Positions 11,482-23,808 are shown, counted from the first letter of the stretch. The stretch: DNA of 64,000 bases from Diadophis punctatus similis (GCA_023053685.1 JALIGW010000001.1:156049966-156113965), one strand, 5' to 3'. Notes: generated by a model from the letters alone, not told the origin. Made by a program: numbers and translations.

Positions 11482-12614
11482 TATGTAACCTAACAATTAT
11501 AGTGCATTTTAAAATAACATTGTACAAATACAAAACTGAGGGAGGGGGTAGTTTTTTATGTGAGATGCTGGGTTGCCTTCATTTCCAATAAAGATATTCA
11601 TTTGCATTACTAGGGAAGCTGAATATAGTTATTGTTAAGGGTGTGTTTTTGTGCAAGTGAGTCATCTGCACTAGGATTAATAAAACTTAGCTGCAAAAAC
11701 CCAAATTAATACTAGATGGTAGAAAGACATAAAATAAATTATAACTCTGATGCCATCTAATTTTTAATCCAGAGTTTTACAATTCAGATCTGGTAGCACT
11801 AACCTAACAAGGATTGTTGAGTTCTCATGGTCAGGTTTCTAACACATGAATAAGAAAACTCTATGCACAGTTATGTATAATTATGACTTATTTAGAATTA
11901 CCAAATATCTGAACAATATTTCAAAGGCAAAGGAGGACATAGACAATTGGAAAGAAGGACCAATGGAGGGGGGGGGGAAGGAAACAATAAGTGTTTATCT
12001 TTTCTGATATTTGCAACAAAAATTAAACTGAAAACAGCCAAAACTGTACTTAGGTATGTGCAATTACTCTTTCCAGCATCAGAAAGACTGGTTTTTCAAC
12101 TACAATATTTTTCCAATGAATCTCTGCTTTCAAAATCACATGCTAGCAATAAAATAGAATTAGCAATGATACACTTTCCAAATTTCACCATAGAAATGTA
12201 TGACAAGTCATGTGATCTACAAATTACTGTGATCATAGATTTGAAAGGGCTGGATTGAAGCCAATTGCTGGAATCAAGAAATCAATTAAATAATGTGGAC
12301 TTTGTTGATGGATGAGAGACAGAAAGAAGGAGACAATTTACAAGGTCACAATGCCCAAACGTTTGAGTGACTACCCTTGTGTAAACAGTTTAAAAACTCC
12401 CCCAAACAAATAGGGTACTCAAAAGCAGCAATATTTTATTTTAAGGCTATGCCTATCCGATGGAAGCCATGAAGGCAGAAAAGACAAGTCCTCCTTTTGC
12501 TGGAAATCTAGTAACAACCCTGGACGTACCATATTTCTTCTCCTCTAAGGTGAAGTCCATATACAATTCCCTTCCTCCCCCACCCCTTCCTCCTATCTGC
12601 TTCCTGATCATCTG
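11482..12614. other. Unannotated stretch
   Basis: A 103-residue frame at 11947-12258 starts in a poly-G/A run and shows no known motif. Nothing else recognised. Confidence 0.4.
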
Positions 12615-13050
12615 CATTTCTTTTTCTTCTTTTTTTGAAAATAATTTTTATTTTTTCTCCACAATTATCACATTTACATCTGCAGACATACCTCATATAC
12701 ATAAGTAAAATACATTTTCTCAAAAAGTCAATAATCTATTTTAAGTCCTAATCTTCCATACTTCTCTAAGTTTATCAACTTTATTTTTACGCTTTTTATT
12801 TCTTATTCTCATATCTATACTATTAAATTTTTATTTTAGATATATGTTATTTATCTAGTGCTAGCTCCTTTCTAATTTCGTCATCTGGATTATATAAATC
12901 ATTTCCCCATTTTCCTTTCTTTTGTTCATAACAATTAAACTTCTATCTGTATTCTTTTTCTAACCAATCATAAAATTTCACCCATATTTTATAATATTCC
13001 GAATCTTCCTTATCCTTGATTTTCATTGTCAAACTATTCATCTGCATTTC
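12615..13050 (-). mobile_element. L1-type LINE 3' end (truncated)
   Basis: On the minus strand a short frame ends with KDKEDSEYYKIWVKFYDWLEKEYR, followed by an AT-rich 3' UTR ending in an A-rich tail. A second copy at 21205-21625 reads ESDYYKIWNKFYDWL. A KIW-F-YDWL ending is typical of squamate L1 ORF2 C-termini as I remember them. Only the last part of the element remains. Confidence 0.6.
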
Positions 13051-13959
13051 TGAGGTCTGTTTACTATGGAAATCAGCAAAAGAAGATGTGGTGGGATTCA
13101 GTAATATGCTGAAGATCCAAAGGTTCTTCAAACTTGAAGTATCCTTTGGTTGACACAGGAGAAAATAGGAGGAAGGGTTTTTTTGGTTTTGTTTTTGTTT
13201 TTAATAAAATGGAAGGAACAGAGATGTGCCTGTCATTCCATTCTTAGCAACAGCTAGCAGGTGTTGGAGAAGTCAGAGTGCTGTGAGGTCAAGGAGTTGA
13301 ATTTGAAAATGGATCCAGTGACTGCTCAAGCACGCATATGACACAAGTACATCATTGCCGTTAGTAACCAATCACAGATACTGCAGAATAGTCACAAAGT
13401 AGTTCCCATGTTGACCGACTGGAATTTCTGTTGTAACATCAGTGCCCTCTTTGATGATAGATGAGTTCATCCTCCTTTCAAACTGTTCTGGGAAAACCTA
13501 TTTTAATCCTTGCTCGTTGTATGATTAAGCTTTCTTGTTTCTTAAAGCTGAAATTACTCTCCTGCCCAACGACTCCAAACATGAGACTGAACGATGAGTG
13601 CTGAAAGACAATGACGCTATGATTGATTCAGTAGTAAAATTCACAGGCCCAGTAAGGTTGAAAGAAGACAGGAAGGGAATTCCAGAATGCAAAGTCATGC
13701 AGGTTTAATTTGACTGCAGCCACATCTCCTCGCCACACTACGTACTCGACTTTCAATCAGACATTTTTTTCTTGAAGGCAAAGTTTTCCTGCCTCCACGC
13801 TTTTTCTATGCATGTTTATTAAGCCTGCATCTAAAGTTTCCCTATTGAGAATGCAGATGCTTTCTTGTAGTGGTTCAAAAGTTGGACCTATAATAAGTTT
13901 TAAGCAGATTAAAATAAGATAGATGAATTTTTGTCTATAGATAATGGTAGTATCTGAAG
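13051..13959. other. Unannotated stretch
   Basis: No gene or element recognised. Confidence 0.4.
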
Positions 13960-14212
13960 TAGTATCTTTAGTCCTTATGACTCTCACCCTGGTTATGTTC
14001 AAAAAGATGTTGAAACTTTGGCTCTGGGATAGGGTATTGTCAAGAACTTTATCCAATTAAATATCTTCTTTCATTCAGATATGTGAGCTCTTTGCTCCTA
14101 TTGTTACTCTTATTTTTAATATTGTAAGCTAAGCTGTCCCGAGTCTTGTGGAGTTGAATGAACTGAACTGAATGAATTCATATGAATATGAAGTTGAATG
14201 AGATGAATGAGA
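13960..14212 (+). mobile_element. Old L2-like LINE 3' end seeding an (AATG)n run
   Basis: CACCCTGGTTATGTTCAAAA followed by TTGAAACTTTGGCTCTGG resembles the block at 11250-11280. GTAAGCTAAGCTGTCCCGAG then GAGTTGAATGAA resembles the LINE tail at 11420-11450. It runs directly into AATG repeats. Divergence is high. Confidence 0.4.
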
Positions 14213-14262
14213 TGAATGAATGAATGAATGAATGAAAGAAAGAAAGAAAGAAAGAAAGAAAC
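14204..14262. repeat. (AATG)n(AAAG)n microsatellite
   Basis: Visible tetranucleotide run at the tail of the old LINE fragment. Confidence 0.9.
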
Positions 14263-16426
14263 ACGAATAGACTGGTGTGGCACATGTCAGTGTTGAGGGC
14301 ATAGCTAACCCACACATCTCCTTGACTACTTTCACAAATTGTTTGAATGCATGGAGGGTGTCCAACCTTTCAAGCATAGGTTTCTCTCATGTATTTGTAT
14401 TTGTGGTTATGTATGTGTGTTTGCCTAATGTATGTGGTTTCATTTGTAATCCAGGAAGCTTGTTTGCACATTGTTTCTTCAAGTAGAAGCTACACATACC
14501 TCAAGTGATGGAGCTTTCCAGGGAAATGCCCTTATACCTTTTGTCTTGGCTTGTGGGTCTCCTTAGGTAACTTTTTTTAAAATGTTAAAGCAGTATTAAT
14601 TAGCAAAAGACAGATCAACAGGGAAGTGAATGATTTGCCCAGATGTACTTTTCTTTCTAAAAATATATATTTTATTAATAAAATAAAAATGCATAGAGCA
14701 GCATTAAAAAAAATAACACATTTTCAAACTGATAAAAATAAGAATGAAAAAAGAAACAACAAAAGGATCCTTGAAAATTAAGTCATAAACAGAACAAATA
14801 AAAAAGAATCAATCTGTAAGTGTTTAAAAGTTTTCCCTGCACAATTGAGATATATGCATAACAACAGTTTTCTATTGAAAAAAATCAGGTGCAGATTCTT
14901 CCAGTTTTGTATTGTAATTATTTTAACCAGTGTCCCCTGCCTAAAATATCCACACATTTCGGACAGGTGATGGTATTGACATAGAAATATGTGAACAGCT
15001 TAAACCTTTTCTCTCTCTCCCCTGCCCCATTTGCAGTATGAAACTTAACTAACTACTTTTCTTCATCCAACTTTATACACATAAACTGTATCTCCAATCA
15101 CTTTTCAAAAATCAAGCAAATTATAGCTAATAAAATAATAGACAAGCCAAAATAAATCTGCCTTCCCCATACAATTTATTGCTCTAGGGCTCTGTGTGTT
15201 TCCAAGATCCTAATTTATGAAGTGCCTCCTATTGTTTTAGGGTAAACAGGAGTCAAAGTCTGTTGACAGTTGGAAGAGGCCAGCAAAAATGTTTGCAAAG
15301 AAAGCTCTTTAGGAAATAGCTGTTCCATTCACTGAAACAGTTTCTGTATCGCAACCGCAGCGCTGTTCAAATATAAACAAATATTTTCGTTGCCCCTTCA
15401 CAAAGGGACTTTAATATAAAGCTGGATAAATATGAAAACAAACCTTGGCATGCGAAGGGCTTTTGCTACACATGACTTACTCTTATGACTAGAGACTGTG
15501 CAGAGAAGCACTGAAAGCTGATTTAATATGGTACAAAAGACTTTTGTTTATCATCTCCCCAGACATCTTGGGAATTGCAAGCAGAACCCCGGCTGGTGTC
15601 TTCCCTTTATAGCTTCACAATGTGAGGGGCTTTTGAAAAGATGGATTGGTCCAGCCAGAAAGCAAATGGGCTTTTTTTTTTTTGCAGACAGAAACCTTCT
15701 GAGAGCAATGCTGTCATGTAATGGTCCTTAAATGAAAAAAACCTAGACGAGGAGGTTTATTTTATTTTAAGTTGGATTCCCACCCCTTCCTGAAATGATC
15801 AAGGCAATATTTTTCTTCTCCTCGGTTTCAGTGTCTTTCCAACTTTCTCAGCATTGGAAAGTTGATTTTTAATTTCTTACAGCCACTACCACTGTCTTTT
15901 AGATCTTGGGAGCGAAAATGAATTTAATTATCAAGAAATCATCAGTATTACAAAAAGCAGGATAGGGAGTAAATAATTCTTTCCTGTTCCAAAACTCTCA
16001 GGATAAATCCCTAAACTTTTTTTTAAGCACAATTAAAAAAAACCCCTCTTCTAATATAAATCCTTTGACACAGAGAGATGTATATAAAGTGGAGAATCTA
16101 AAAAGTAAACACAGGTGCTCTTATTGAACCGAAGCAGACTGTCCCAATCTGGGGACCAAATGTTTGATCCCCGCTTTCCAAAGACCAGGTTCCCTGAGGG
16201 GGTTATGAAATCTGAAGGCCAATTTTTCTGGAGGCACCATGTTAGGAAAAATCAAACCAATTGGATATGGGAAGTGTTGTGCCCATATTGTTTCTGGTCT
16301 TTTTTAAAAAAAATATCTTTATAAATGACGTGTTTCCATGTTAACACCACCCATTATGACATGAAACAATGGCATGAAGTAATCATTCAAAGGCCCATAA
16401 ATTTTAAGATAGTGTTTTCCTATTTT
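14263..16426. other. Unannotated AT-rich stretch
   Basis: No gene recognised. The A/T-rich segment at 14655-14800 resembles an L1 3' UTR in reverse orientation but has no coding landmark. Confidence 0.4.
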
Positions 16427-16660
16427 AGTAATAGTAATAGTACTTAGCCTTATATACCAACCCATAGTGCTTTACAGCACTCTCTGAGCAGTTTGCAATG
16501 ATAGTATATCATCACTCCCAACAATCGGAGTCCTCATTTTACCAGCTTTTGAAGAATGGAAGCCTGAATCAACCTTGTGCCCGTCAGGATCAAACTCCAG
16601 ACTGTGGGCAGAGTCAGCCTGCAATACTGCATTCTAACCATAGCATCACCAGGACTCCTA
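16427..16660 (-). mobile_element. Squamate tRNA-derived SINE, copy 1 (old)
   Basis: The reverse complement reads GGTTAGAATGCAGTATTGCAG (A-box side), then GGTAAAATGAGGACTCCGAT and GTGCTGTAAAGCACTATGGG, ending in GGTATATAAGGCTAAGTACT. These match blocks of the cleaner copies at 21632 and 31117. It is diverged. Confidence 0.75.
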
Positions 16661-16868
16661 TTTTGCTATATCGAATCATTCCTTAGGGGAAAAAGCAGCC
16701 CAAAGGCAATTGATTTCTCTATTATCACTGTTCCACTGGGTCATGTTGGCTTTGGAGAGTCAAGAGATGCTACATGGGTTCATTCACTCGCCAGTTTTTT
16801 ATGCTACACAAGTATGGAATGAATCTCTGCAGTATGGAGTAATTCTGTCAATCTGAAGGGAACTGCAT

Positions 16869-16870
<2 letters not shown>

Positions 16871-16928
<58 letters not shown>
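16871..16928. repeat. (TG)29 microsatellite
   Basis: Uninterrupted TG dinucleotides. Confidence 0.97.
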
Positions 16929-16932
<4 letters not shown>

Positions 16933-17010
16933 GTAAGTTGTAAATGATTTTGGTTCGCGCTCACGCTCATGCCGGGCAGGTGGGCGGAGCTTCCTGCCGC
17001 CGGCGCTACT

Positions 17011-17011
<1 letters not shown>

Positions 17012-17105
<94 letters not shown>
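17012..17105. repeat. (TG)n(AG)n compound microsatellite
   Basis: About 21 TG units change directly into about 25 AG units at 17054. Confidence 0.97.
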
Positions 17106-17108
<3 letters not shown>

Positions 17109-18251
17109 TTATTTGGAATTAAAATGCATAAGCTTTCATGAGCTGTAACTCATGAAAAATTAAAGTCCTTTTAATAACATTTGTTAGTCAGAAAAGGTGC
17201 CATCAGACTCCTCCCGATTTTTGCTAGTTTACTAACAACAGGTCTCCTCCTACAATGTTTACTTGTCATACTTTTTATCAGTTTAATTTTTCTGAACTGT
17301 TATTTGGAAGCAGGTGCATGGAAAAAACTGACTTTCATACAGATCACATGCTGTTGGCCACAGTGTTTATTTTATACATGTGTGGTCAACAGACCTACTG
17401 ACCTGTGATGAAACAACAGAAAATTGAGTGAGAAAATTTCCTGAATACACTCATAAGAATGCGCAATAAAACATATAAGAGGGGATTTGGATTTTTTAAA
17501 AAAATAATGATTCCACGAATGTTCCCTTTCTTCTTATCCATTCGATCCCTTGCAGAATCTGCAATGAATCATAGACTTTCTGCAACTAAATTGAAACTGA
17601 GAATTCCACCCCCTTGCTGTGTATCTGAGGCTTAAAACTGGCATCTTTACAATGTCACAGGTTGTGGTAAACTGGGCATGATTTTTGCACTGGCTCTCCC
17701 CTGAAAAAATTAGCAACAGGACAGCTCATGGACTGCAGAGGGCAGTATAAGACCATTGCTGGTGCCAGCTGCTAGAATTGAGCTGGTCTTAATAAGTTGC
17801 CACTACCTGTAGTGAGTTCCAAAGAGGTCTCTCAGATTATGCAAGTGCTATCGTCATTTATATAGTCTGTCTAATTAGCTGCCCCTAAAAGAAAGCCTTT
17901 GTGGGAGCTTTTGGCATCTCCCTCCCCCCCCAACCCATGTTTTGCTTAAAAAGAGCTACTGCTAATTATTAGTATGGTGATGTGACTTCTCCCAGCACTG
18001 CCTCTGTGGCAAAGAATTGAAACTGTATAAATCTGCAGGTGGAGAGATGATAATTGACAGTGAATTTAAATTGGCGGTATGGTAAATGAACAAGTTTGTG
18101 AAAGCAATCACCCCACCTCCAGGGATGTTTTGGGGGGGGGGAAGTTAGATGAATGCCAGGCTGAGGTAGAACTTCGGATGGAAGTTTTTGGAAAAGCTGC
18201 ACCAACTATCCCTGCTGCACGTACATTCTCCTTCTACTTGAGGGGAAAGGA
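17106..18251. other. Unannotated stretch
   Basis: No gene or element recognised before the R4-like LINE tail. Confidence 0.4.
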
Positions 18252-18382
18252 AAATTATGATTATTATTCAATTGGTTGCATAATCAGCCAGATGTTTAGA
18301 TTGGATTTTGCATTTTTAGCCAGCTACCAAGTCCTTCCAAGGAGCTGGGATAGGCAGATGTGGTTCCGTGGTGTCAAAGGTA

Positions 18383-20441
18383 TCAGCTCAGGTTATAAGC
18401 TGTTCCAGTTAAAGCTGCCTTTTGCAATTGACTGCAATTGGAGATGTTGTCAATGCTGATTGTGTTTGAATGGTGTCCCAGTTGTTTGGAATTACACACA
18501 AAGCACTTATTGCCATGGGTACTATCTTTATTTTGCCACAGACATGCAACTTCGCTTTGCAGATCTTTATATTTTGTGATCTTCTCCAGTTCTTTCTCTT
18601 CTCTTCTGCTGTCTCCAGATACCGTCACATCCACCATTGAGACTTTTTTTTGGTCTTTCTTACCAACAATTGTTAAATCTGTGGTGTTATTGTGGCAGGT
18701 GCTTGTCCGTTTGAATTCTAAAATTCTAGAGCACTGTAACTTCTTCATTTTCTATTACTTTGTTTGTATTTTGGTCCCACCAGTTCTTGCTTTCAGGCAA
18801 ATGCTATTTTTTGCAAATGTTTCAATACACCATTGTTGCTATTTTGTTATGTGATTGTTTGTGGTCAGTCCTTGAGACCTTCTTGCAACAGCTAAACTAA
18901 GCAGTCTACTATTCCTTCAGCTTCTTTGCAGGGGTGGCATTTGTAGTCTGTTGCTTTTCTTCTCTATTCTGGCTTTGTAGGTATTAAGGTTTGGTCTTCT
19001 GCAGCTAGAATTAGCCCCTCTGCTTCTTTCTTCAACTTTCCTGCTCGTAGCCATTGCCAGGTCTTGTTATCTGCTTTGTGTGCTTTTTCTTATGTACTTA
19101 TCATGTAATACTTTTCCTTGCCATATCACATTTCTACTTTTCATTTGGTCAGCCACAGCAACTGTGTCTTCCATTGTGCCATTGATCTTTGGACAAAGCT
19201 TGTCATGTTTCCACTGACTCCTGTTATTTCTTTACACTTGATTATCCAACCATGTGGCAGGGAGTCAAATGCCTTCTTGTAATCAATCCAAGCTACTTGT
19301 CCAAGCAAGACAAGTTGGTCTTCTTTCCTTCCTACTCCTGCAGTTTCCCCAAATCATCTTGTCAATTAGGAGCTGTCCATTTGTTTGTCTGCTGCAGGGC
19401 TGTCAAACTTGCAGCCCATGGGTCAGATGCATCACATGCTGGCCATGCCCATGCCCATGCCCGGTTTAGCCAAGGGGGAAAAAGTCCCAATACATCATGT
19501 GACGCTGCCATAATGACACGAGTTTGACACCCCTGGTCTACTGTTTGGGCAGTTTCCTTTCTACTCAGATAGAAAGAGCTGGTTTTCAACTAGATGCTGT
19601 TGCAGTGCATCAGCTCCCACACCAGTCGGCAATTTGGAAGTTGTTGGAGAGCAGGTAGTTGTCTGGTGCTGCACTTGTTGAATCTTTCATTATCAGGTAG
19701 GTTTTGCCAAATGCTAACCAATCTTCAATTTCACCTCCTAGCTGTATGTTGTAAAACTGCTTAGCAATGAGTGGGTGTAGACAAGTCAAGATGTTTCAAC
19801 CCAAAATCATGTAATTCATCTTCACCTGATATTGGTCAGTTCTTGATCTTCCTTGCCCCTTTCTACACCATTTCTGCTGTTATTACAATTTCTATCTCCT
19901 TTATCCCACACTTTTGTTTTTGTTGTATTTCTTTGGGTAATCTCACAGCTGGGTCCAGAACTCCACTGCTTTTTTCCCCTTTGTCAGTTGCTGACTGGTT
20001 CACTGCAGACTTGCTGTTGAGGGATTGGTAGAAACATTTCTGATTCAACTGAAATTGAAAATCCTGCCTCTAGTATTTGCTGGTCTTGGTTGTAGCTGTT
20101 ATTTGCTGCTTTATTAATTTCAGCACTTCTTTAATCTTCCTTGCTTCCAGGTGATATTTCTTGATCAGGTTGGTGTTCTTGTTCCTTAGCTTCTTTGCTT
20201 TCCTCTGCTCTAACTTGCTTACATCTGATCTCAGCATGCTGATCTTAGTTTCCAGCCTCATCTTCCAATCTGATGATGCACTGTTTTTTTCTTCTTTTTT
20301 GTTGATTTTGTGTCCAAGGTATTCAGTTATTACTGCAGCCGTGCTATACATTGGTTTGTTTGTTTTTGGCAGTGAGCTGGCGCTTATATTTGATATTACA
20401 ATATTGTCATCTTTTAATATTTGTGCTAGCTGCTCTTTCAA
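18383..20441 (-). pseudogene. R4-like ORF remnant: N-terminal region, partial RT, REL-endonuclease
   Basis: The first part (20441-20070) reads SSDWKMRLETKISMLRSDVS, a conserved WK-RLE-KI-LR-D block of this LINE family. NQKCFYQSLN follows at about 20048. RT motif A appears as AWIDYKKAFDSLPHGWI at about 19250-19297. The frame then passes within about 40 residues to post-RT sequence (WQGKVLHDKYIRK, about 19090-19130), so RT motifs B to E, including the catalytic DD, are missing. The C-terminus (18748-18383) reads NTTDLTIV, MVDVTVSGDSRREEKE and EKITKYKDLQSEV, matching the R-PD / ID-A-P-D / K-E-EK--KY-DL pattern of restriction-like endonucleases. It ends LQKAALTGTAYNL. Several stops and frameshifts show it is inactive. 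Confidence 0.75.
19395..19535 (+). mobile_element. hAT-Charlie-like MITE, GTGTCAAACT family, copy 3
   Basis: A 141-bp element from CAGGGCTGTCAAACTT to AGTTTGACACCCCTG. Near-perfect 8-bp duplication: GTCTGCTG at 19387-19394 and GTCTACTG at 19536-19543. It contains a small CCATGC triplication (CCATGCCCATGCCCATGCCC). It sits inside the R4-like LINE and is therefore younger than it. Confidence 0.87.
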
Positions 20442-20932
20442 ACAATTTCAATGCAGGCAACACTATTCCATTGTTTTGTGCTATTCTAGTTGTTCAGTTA
20501 TTCTTTGTTTTAATTCTTTAGTTAGAGAGCTTTGTTCTTTCTAGGAAAAGACAGTGAAGTGGGTACCTGGTTTGGGAATGAAAACTATTATTATTATTAT
20601 GAAATTATTGCTCACTTATGAAAGTATTGATCATTATTATTTTGAGGGGCATTTATTTTGGTAATTCTTATGGGAGGGTAAAATGAACCCACTTTTCTTG
20701 TCCATTATTGATGAGACGGCCAAGGAGTGAACACCATTATTTTTCTTTCATCCTTACATATTCTAGAAAGGAAAATAAAAATAAGAAATTAGGGGAAGGG
20801 GAAAAAAGGGGGGAGGAAGAAAAGGAAGATATTATGGGATAATTCCACTCATTGTACATTTACATCTTTGCAGCCAGGGAAGTGCAGAGCAGTGAAAAGA
20901 TGTATTGCAGAAGCAACAATAAGGGATCCCAC

Positions 20933-21194
20933 CAGTGGTGGGTGGCTGCCGGTTCAGACCGGTTCGCCCGAACCGGTTGTGGAAATTTGCCCCTGCTCGC
21001 CGAACTAGCGGCGATGGCCGGCTGGCCACCCCACCGAACTGGTCCTCCGGTCACCACTCCTTGAAAGCGGCTGGCAAAGAACCCTCTGCACCTGCCCAAA
21101 GGCTTCTGCACATGCGCAGAGGGTCATTTCCCCAATGTGACATACTTCTGACGCGATGCGAACCGGTAGGGAAGGTAAGTGGAACCCACCACTG
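20933..21194 (+). mobile_element. hAT MITE, GGTGGGTT family, 262 bp
   Basis: The ends CAGTGGTGGGTGGC and GTGGAACCCACCACTG are inverted repeats. The perfect 8-bp duplication GATCCCAC lies at 20925-20932 and 21195-21202. Subterminal GGTTCAGACCGGTTCG and GAACCGGT runs and the core CTGCACATGCGCAGAGGG are typical of this family in the window. Confidence 0.9.
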
Positions 21195-21204
21195 GATCCC
21201 ACCT

Positions 21205-21625
21205 TCTTTTTTATTTTTTTAAATTTTTATTTAACACACATGACAATACAACATTCAACATTAACAACACTATACAAACAGTTGGGGCTTTTTTAGCCCC
21301 CTATGTAGAATAAGCTTTCATCGGATCTAATCAGAATTTTAACTTATCCATAAATAAATATATTAATATTAGATTATGTTTACATGGTCTTTACATATAT
21401 ACAATGTTATAACTATTTCTCTATATAAATCGTTTAAGCTATATTATCTCAATTTATTCGGGGTTAGCGGTTACACGTCTTGTTTTGTTTATTCCTTCTC
21501 ACTCTCAACCAATCATAAAATTTATTCCATATCTTATAGTAATCAGATTCTTCTTTTTCCTTTAATTCCTTAGTCAGCTTATCCATCTCGGCACAATCCA
21601 TTATCTTTCTAATTACATCTTCTTC
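21205..21625 (-). mobile_element. L1-type LINE 3' end
   Basis: The minus strand reads KIMDCAEMDKLTKELKEKEE then SDYYKIWNKFYDWL near 21480-21610, followed by an AT-rich 3' UTR to an A-rich tail at 21205-21235. It parallels the copy at 12615-13050. It is truncated just where the SINE at 21632 begins. Confidence 0.62.
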
Positions 21626-21631
21626 TTTAGA

Positions 21632-21901
21632 GGTGGCGCAGTGGTTAAAGTGCAGCACTGCAGTTCAGCTGTTCAAATCTCACCGGCTCAAGGTTGACTC
21701 AGCCTTCTATCCTTCTGAGGTCGGTAAAATGAGGACCCAGATTGTTGGATATTGTTGGATATGCTGTATTGTTGGATATGTTGGATATGGGTATTGTTGG
21801 ATATGGGTATTGTTAGATATGCTGAACTCCGTAAACCTCTTAGAGAGGGCTGTAAAGCACTATGAAGCGGTATATAAGTCTAAGTGCTATATTGCTATTT
21901 A
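21632..21901 (+). mobile_element. tRNA-derived SINE, copy 2, with internal expansion
   Basis: The head GGTGGCGCAGTGGTTAAAGT contains a polymerase III A-box-like motif and GTTCAAATCTC a B-box-like motif. The body (GGTTGACTCAGCCTTC, GGTAAAATGAGGACCCAGAT) and tail (GGTATATAAGTCTAAGTGCT) match the copy at 31117. Between them, an ATTGTTGGATATG-type unit is repeated several times (21742-21820), where the other copy has a single ATTGTTGGGGGC. Confidence 0.87.
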
Positions 21902-22817
21902 GGTATTTCCATGTTTCTCCAGAATTCCATTTGTTCCATCCAAGCTAAGAAATACTACGAAGCAAACTGTAAAAAGCCTAAGCGTGAGGTGAAAACAGAC
22001 ACCACCCTGTTTAGGCAAATAAAATGTTCAGGCATGAGAGGGCACCTTGGAGCATGAAGAAGGACAAGGAAGTGCTTACAGCTTGCATTGGAAAGCACAA
22101 GCAAACCTGCCACCAGTTTTGTAACCAGATACAAATCTTACGATTGGAACATCTGTGTTCCAGGCTGTTTCCAGACATTCCATTTGTAAAATGATATATG
22201 CAAAGTTTTGGCTGCGATCCAAAGTCCTACTTAGGTGCACCCAGTGGTTTGGAAATATCCAGTATGGTAGCAAGAAGAGTTTTTTTAAAAAAAGTCATTC
22301 TCCTTTGGAGATTCTCATGCAATATAAGAAACGGCTGTCCAGGAGCTTCTCCATGCATGCTGTTGGGGATCTGAAATTCTCTGGAGCACATGGAACTAGC
22401 TGTGTGGTTCTTTGGATCCATGCCATTTCCATTTATTCTTAGCTGTCCAGGCAACTTCCCTTGTGGCTGCATTCCTGTGGTGAAGATACTAAATTTTCCC
22501 AGCCTTCTAACAGTAATATTTTATCTCTAGGAAAATGTGACTCTTTCTCAACTGCTCCAACTCTTGCAAAAGGCTAGCTAAAAAGGTGTATATTAACTTG
22601 GTGATATCCCAATTTCAAATGTGGAGCAACCTAAATGTAAAGATGAAATTTTTTTAAAGGTGGGAGGTGGGAGGGAAGGTAAAAAAAAGAGAATATTATG
22701 CCGGTAAAATCACGAAAGTTTGTTACTGCAGTGAGAAAAAGACACATTTACTAGATGCAATAGAATTGTTGGATACGAGATGGGCAGCAAATAATTTTCA
22801 CAATAAATAAATGTCAC
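21902..22817. other. Unannotated stretch
   Basis: No gene or element recognised. Confidence 0.4.
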
Positions 22818-22868
22818 AACAAACAAACAAACAAACAAACAAACAAACAAACAAACAAACAAACAAAC
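22818..22868. repeat. (AAAC)n microsatellite
   Basis: About 12 perfect units. Confidence 0.95.
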
Positions 22869-23524
22869 ACATAAATAAAAATGCACAGTTTGTAAATTAA
22901 ATGCCAATACTATTTTCTAACCAAGGTACCATCATTACCTGGCCAGCTCTGAATAAAAGCTGAAAATTGTGGCATTTCTACCAGCCAACAAGAAAGAATT
23001 CTTGACATATTTCATCCTCATGTCAGCAGCCAGCTTCTTTGGGAGTTGCTAGGGATGCATTGCATTAAGTGTACCTTTTGGGGAATTGTGGGCAATTTAA
23101 ATAGCTGCCTGCCCAAGGGCATGATGCTACAGCCAGGTATTTTCCAGGTGAGCAATGTTCCATTCCAAAAAGTATTTGCAATTAAAACTCTAAAATCAAC
23201 GAATCAACAGAATAATATAAAAAAACCTCAAGCAAAATGGAACTGCTATACTGGTTTTACTCAAAAATGCTTATAATCAAAGTCATTATCTTACTATCTA
23301 TTTCTCTCTGATGCCTGAATGTTGCCACTGAATAGGGTACTGATGCAGCCTGAGGCTGTTGTGAATGTGCAGCTCCAAATTCTGACAATCACATCGGATG
23401 TTAGATTCATGCCAAACACAGTCCATATCCACAAGTGAGGCATGGCTCTTGGACATCTGCTAGAGGTAGAAAGGTTTTGCTTTGTTTTGCTTTTTTAAAA
23501 ATCAAGGTGTAGTTGAATGGGGGG
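22869..23524. other. Unannotated stretch
   Basis: No gene or element recognised. Confidence 0.4.
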
Positions 23525-23581
<57 letters not shown>

Positions 23582-23582
23582 C
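23525..23582. repeat. (GC)n(GA)n(CAGA)n compound microsatellite
   Basis: A run of GC dinucleotides (23525-23538) passes into GA repeats and then CAGA repeats. A pure GC run is unusual in such AT-rich, CpG-poor DNA. Confidence 0.95.
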
Positions 23583-23716
23583 TAGAAAAGGGTGGGGGGT
23601 TCGCCATCTCAGCAGCTTTTTCCAGAAGCTGCAGAAAATTCAAATAAGAGGAAATTTTGCTTTGGAAAATGACTATTTTCTGTAGGTAAAACATAACTAA
23701 TGAATTGCAATTGAAT

Positions 23717-23808
23717 CCTTCCTTCCTTCCTTCCTTCCTTCCTTCCTTCCTTCCTTCCTTCCTTCCTTCCTTCCTTCCTTCCTTCCTTCCTTCCTTCCTT
23801 CCTTCCTT
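23717..23808. repeat. (CCTT)n microsatellite
   Basis: About 23 perfect units, followed by degraded CTAC repeats to about 23870. Confidence 0.96.

Larger units (their letters stand above)
18252..20572 (-). mobile_element. R4/Dong-like LINE, degenerate, internally deleted
   Basis: Read on the minus strand, the element runs from about 20572 to an (AAT)n-type tail near 18252. It carries, in order, an N-terminal charged region, a truncated RT with motif A, a post-RT region and a C-terminal restriction-like endonuclease region. A 141-bp hAT MITE (19395-19535) is inserted within it. Fragments of a second copy lie at 24109-24300 and 24590-24745. The R4/Dong label comes from memory of the family (REL-endonuclease LINEs). 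Confidence 0.75.

Noticed and set aside
18438..18854. A 138-residue plus-strand frame
   Set aside because: It lies antisense to the recognisable R4-like endonuclease coding sequence on the minus strand.
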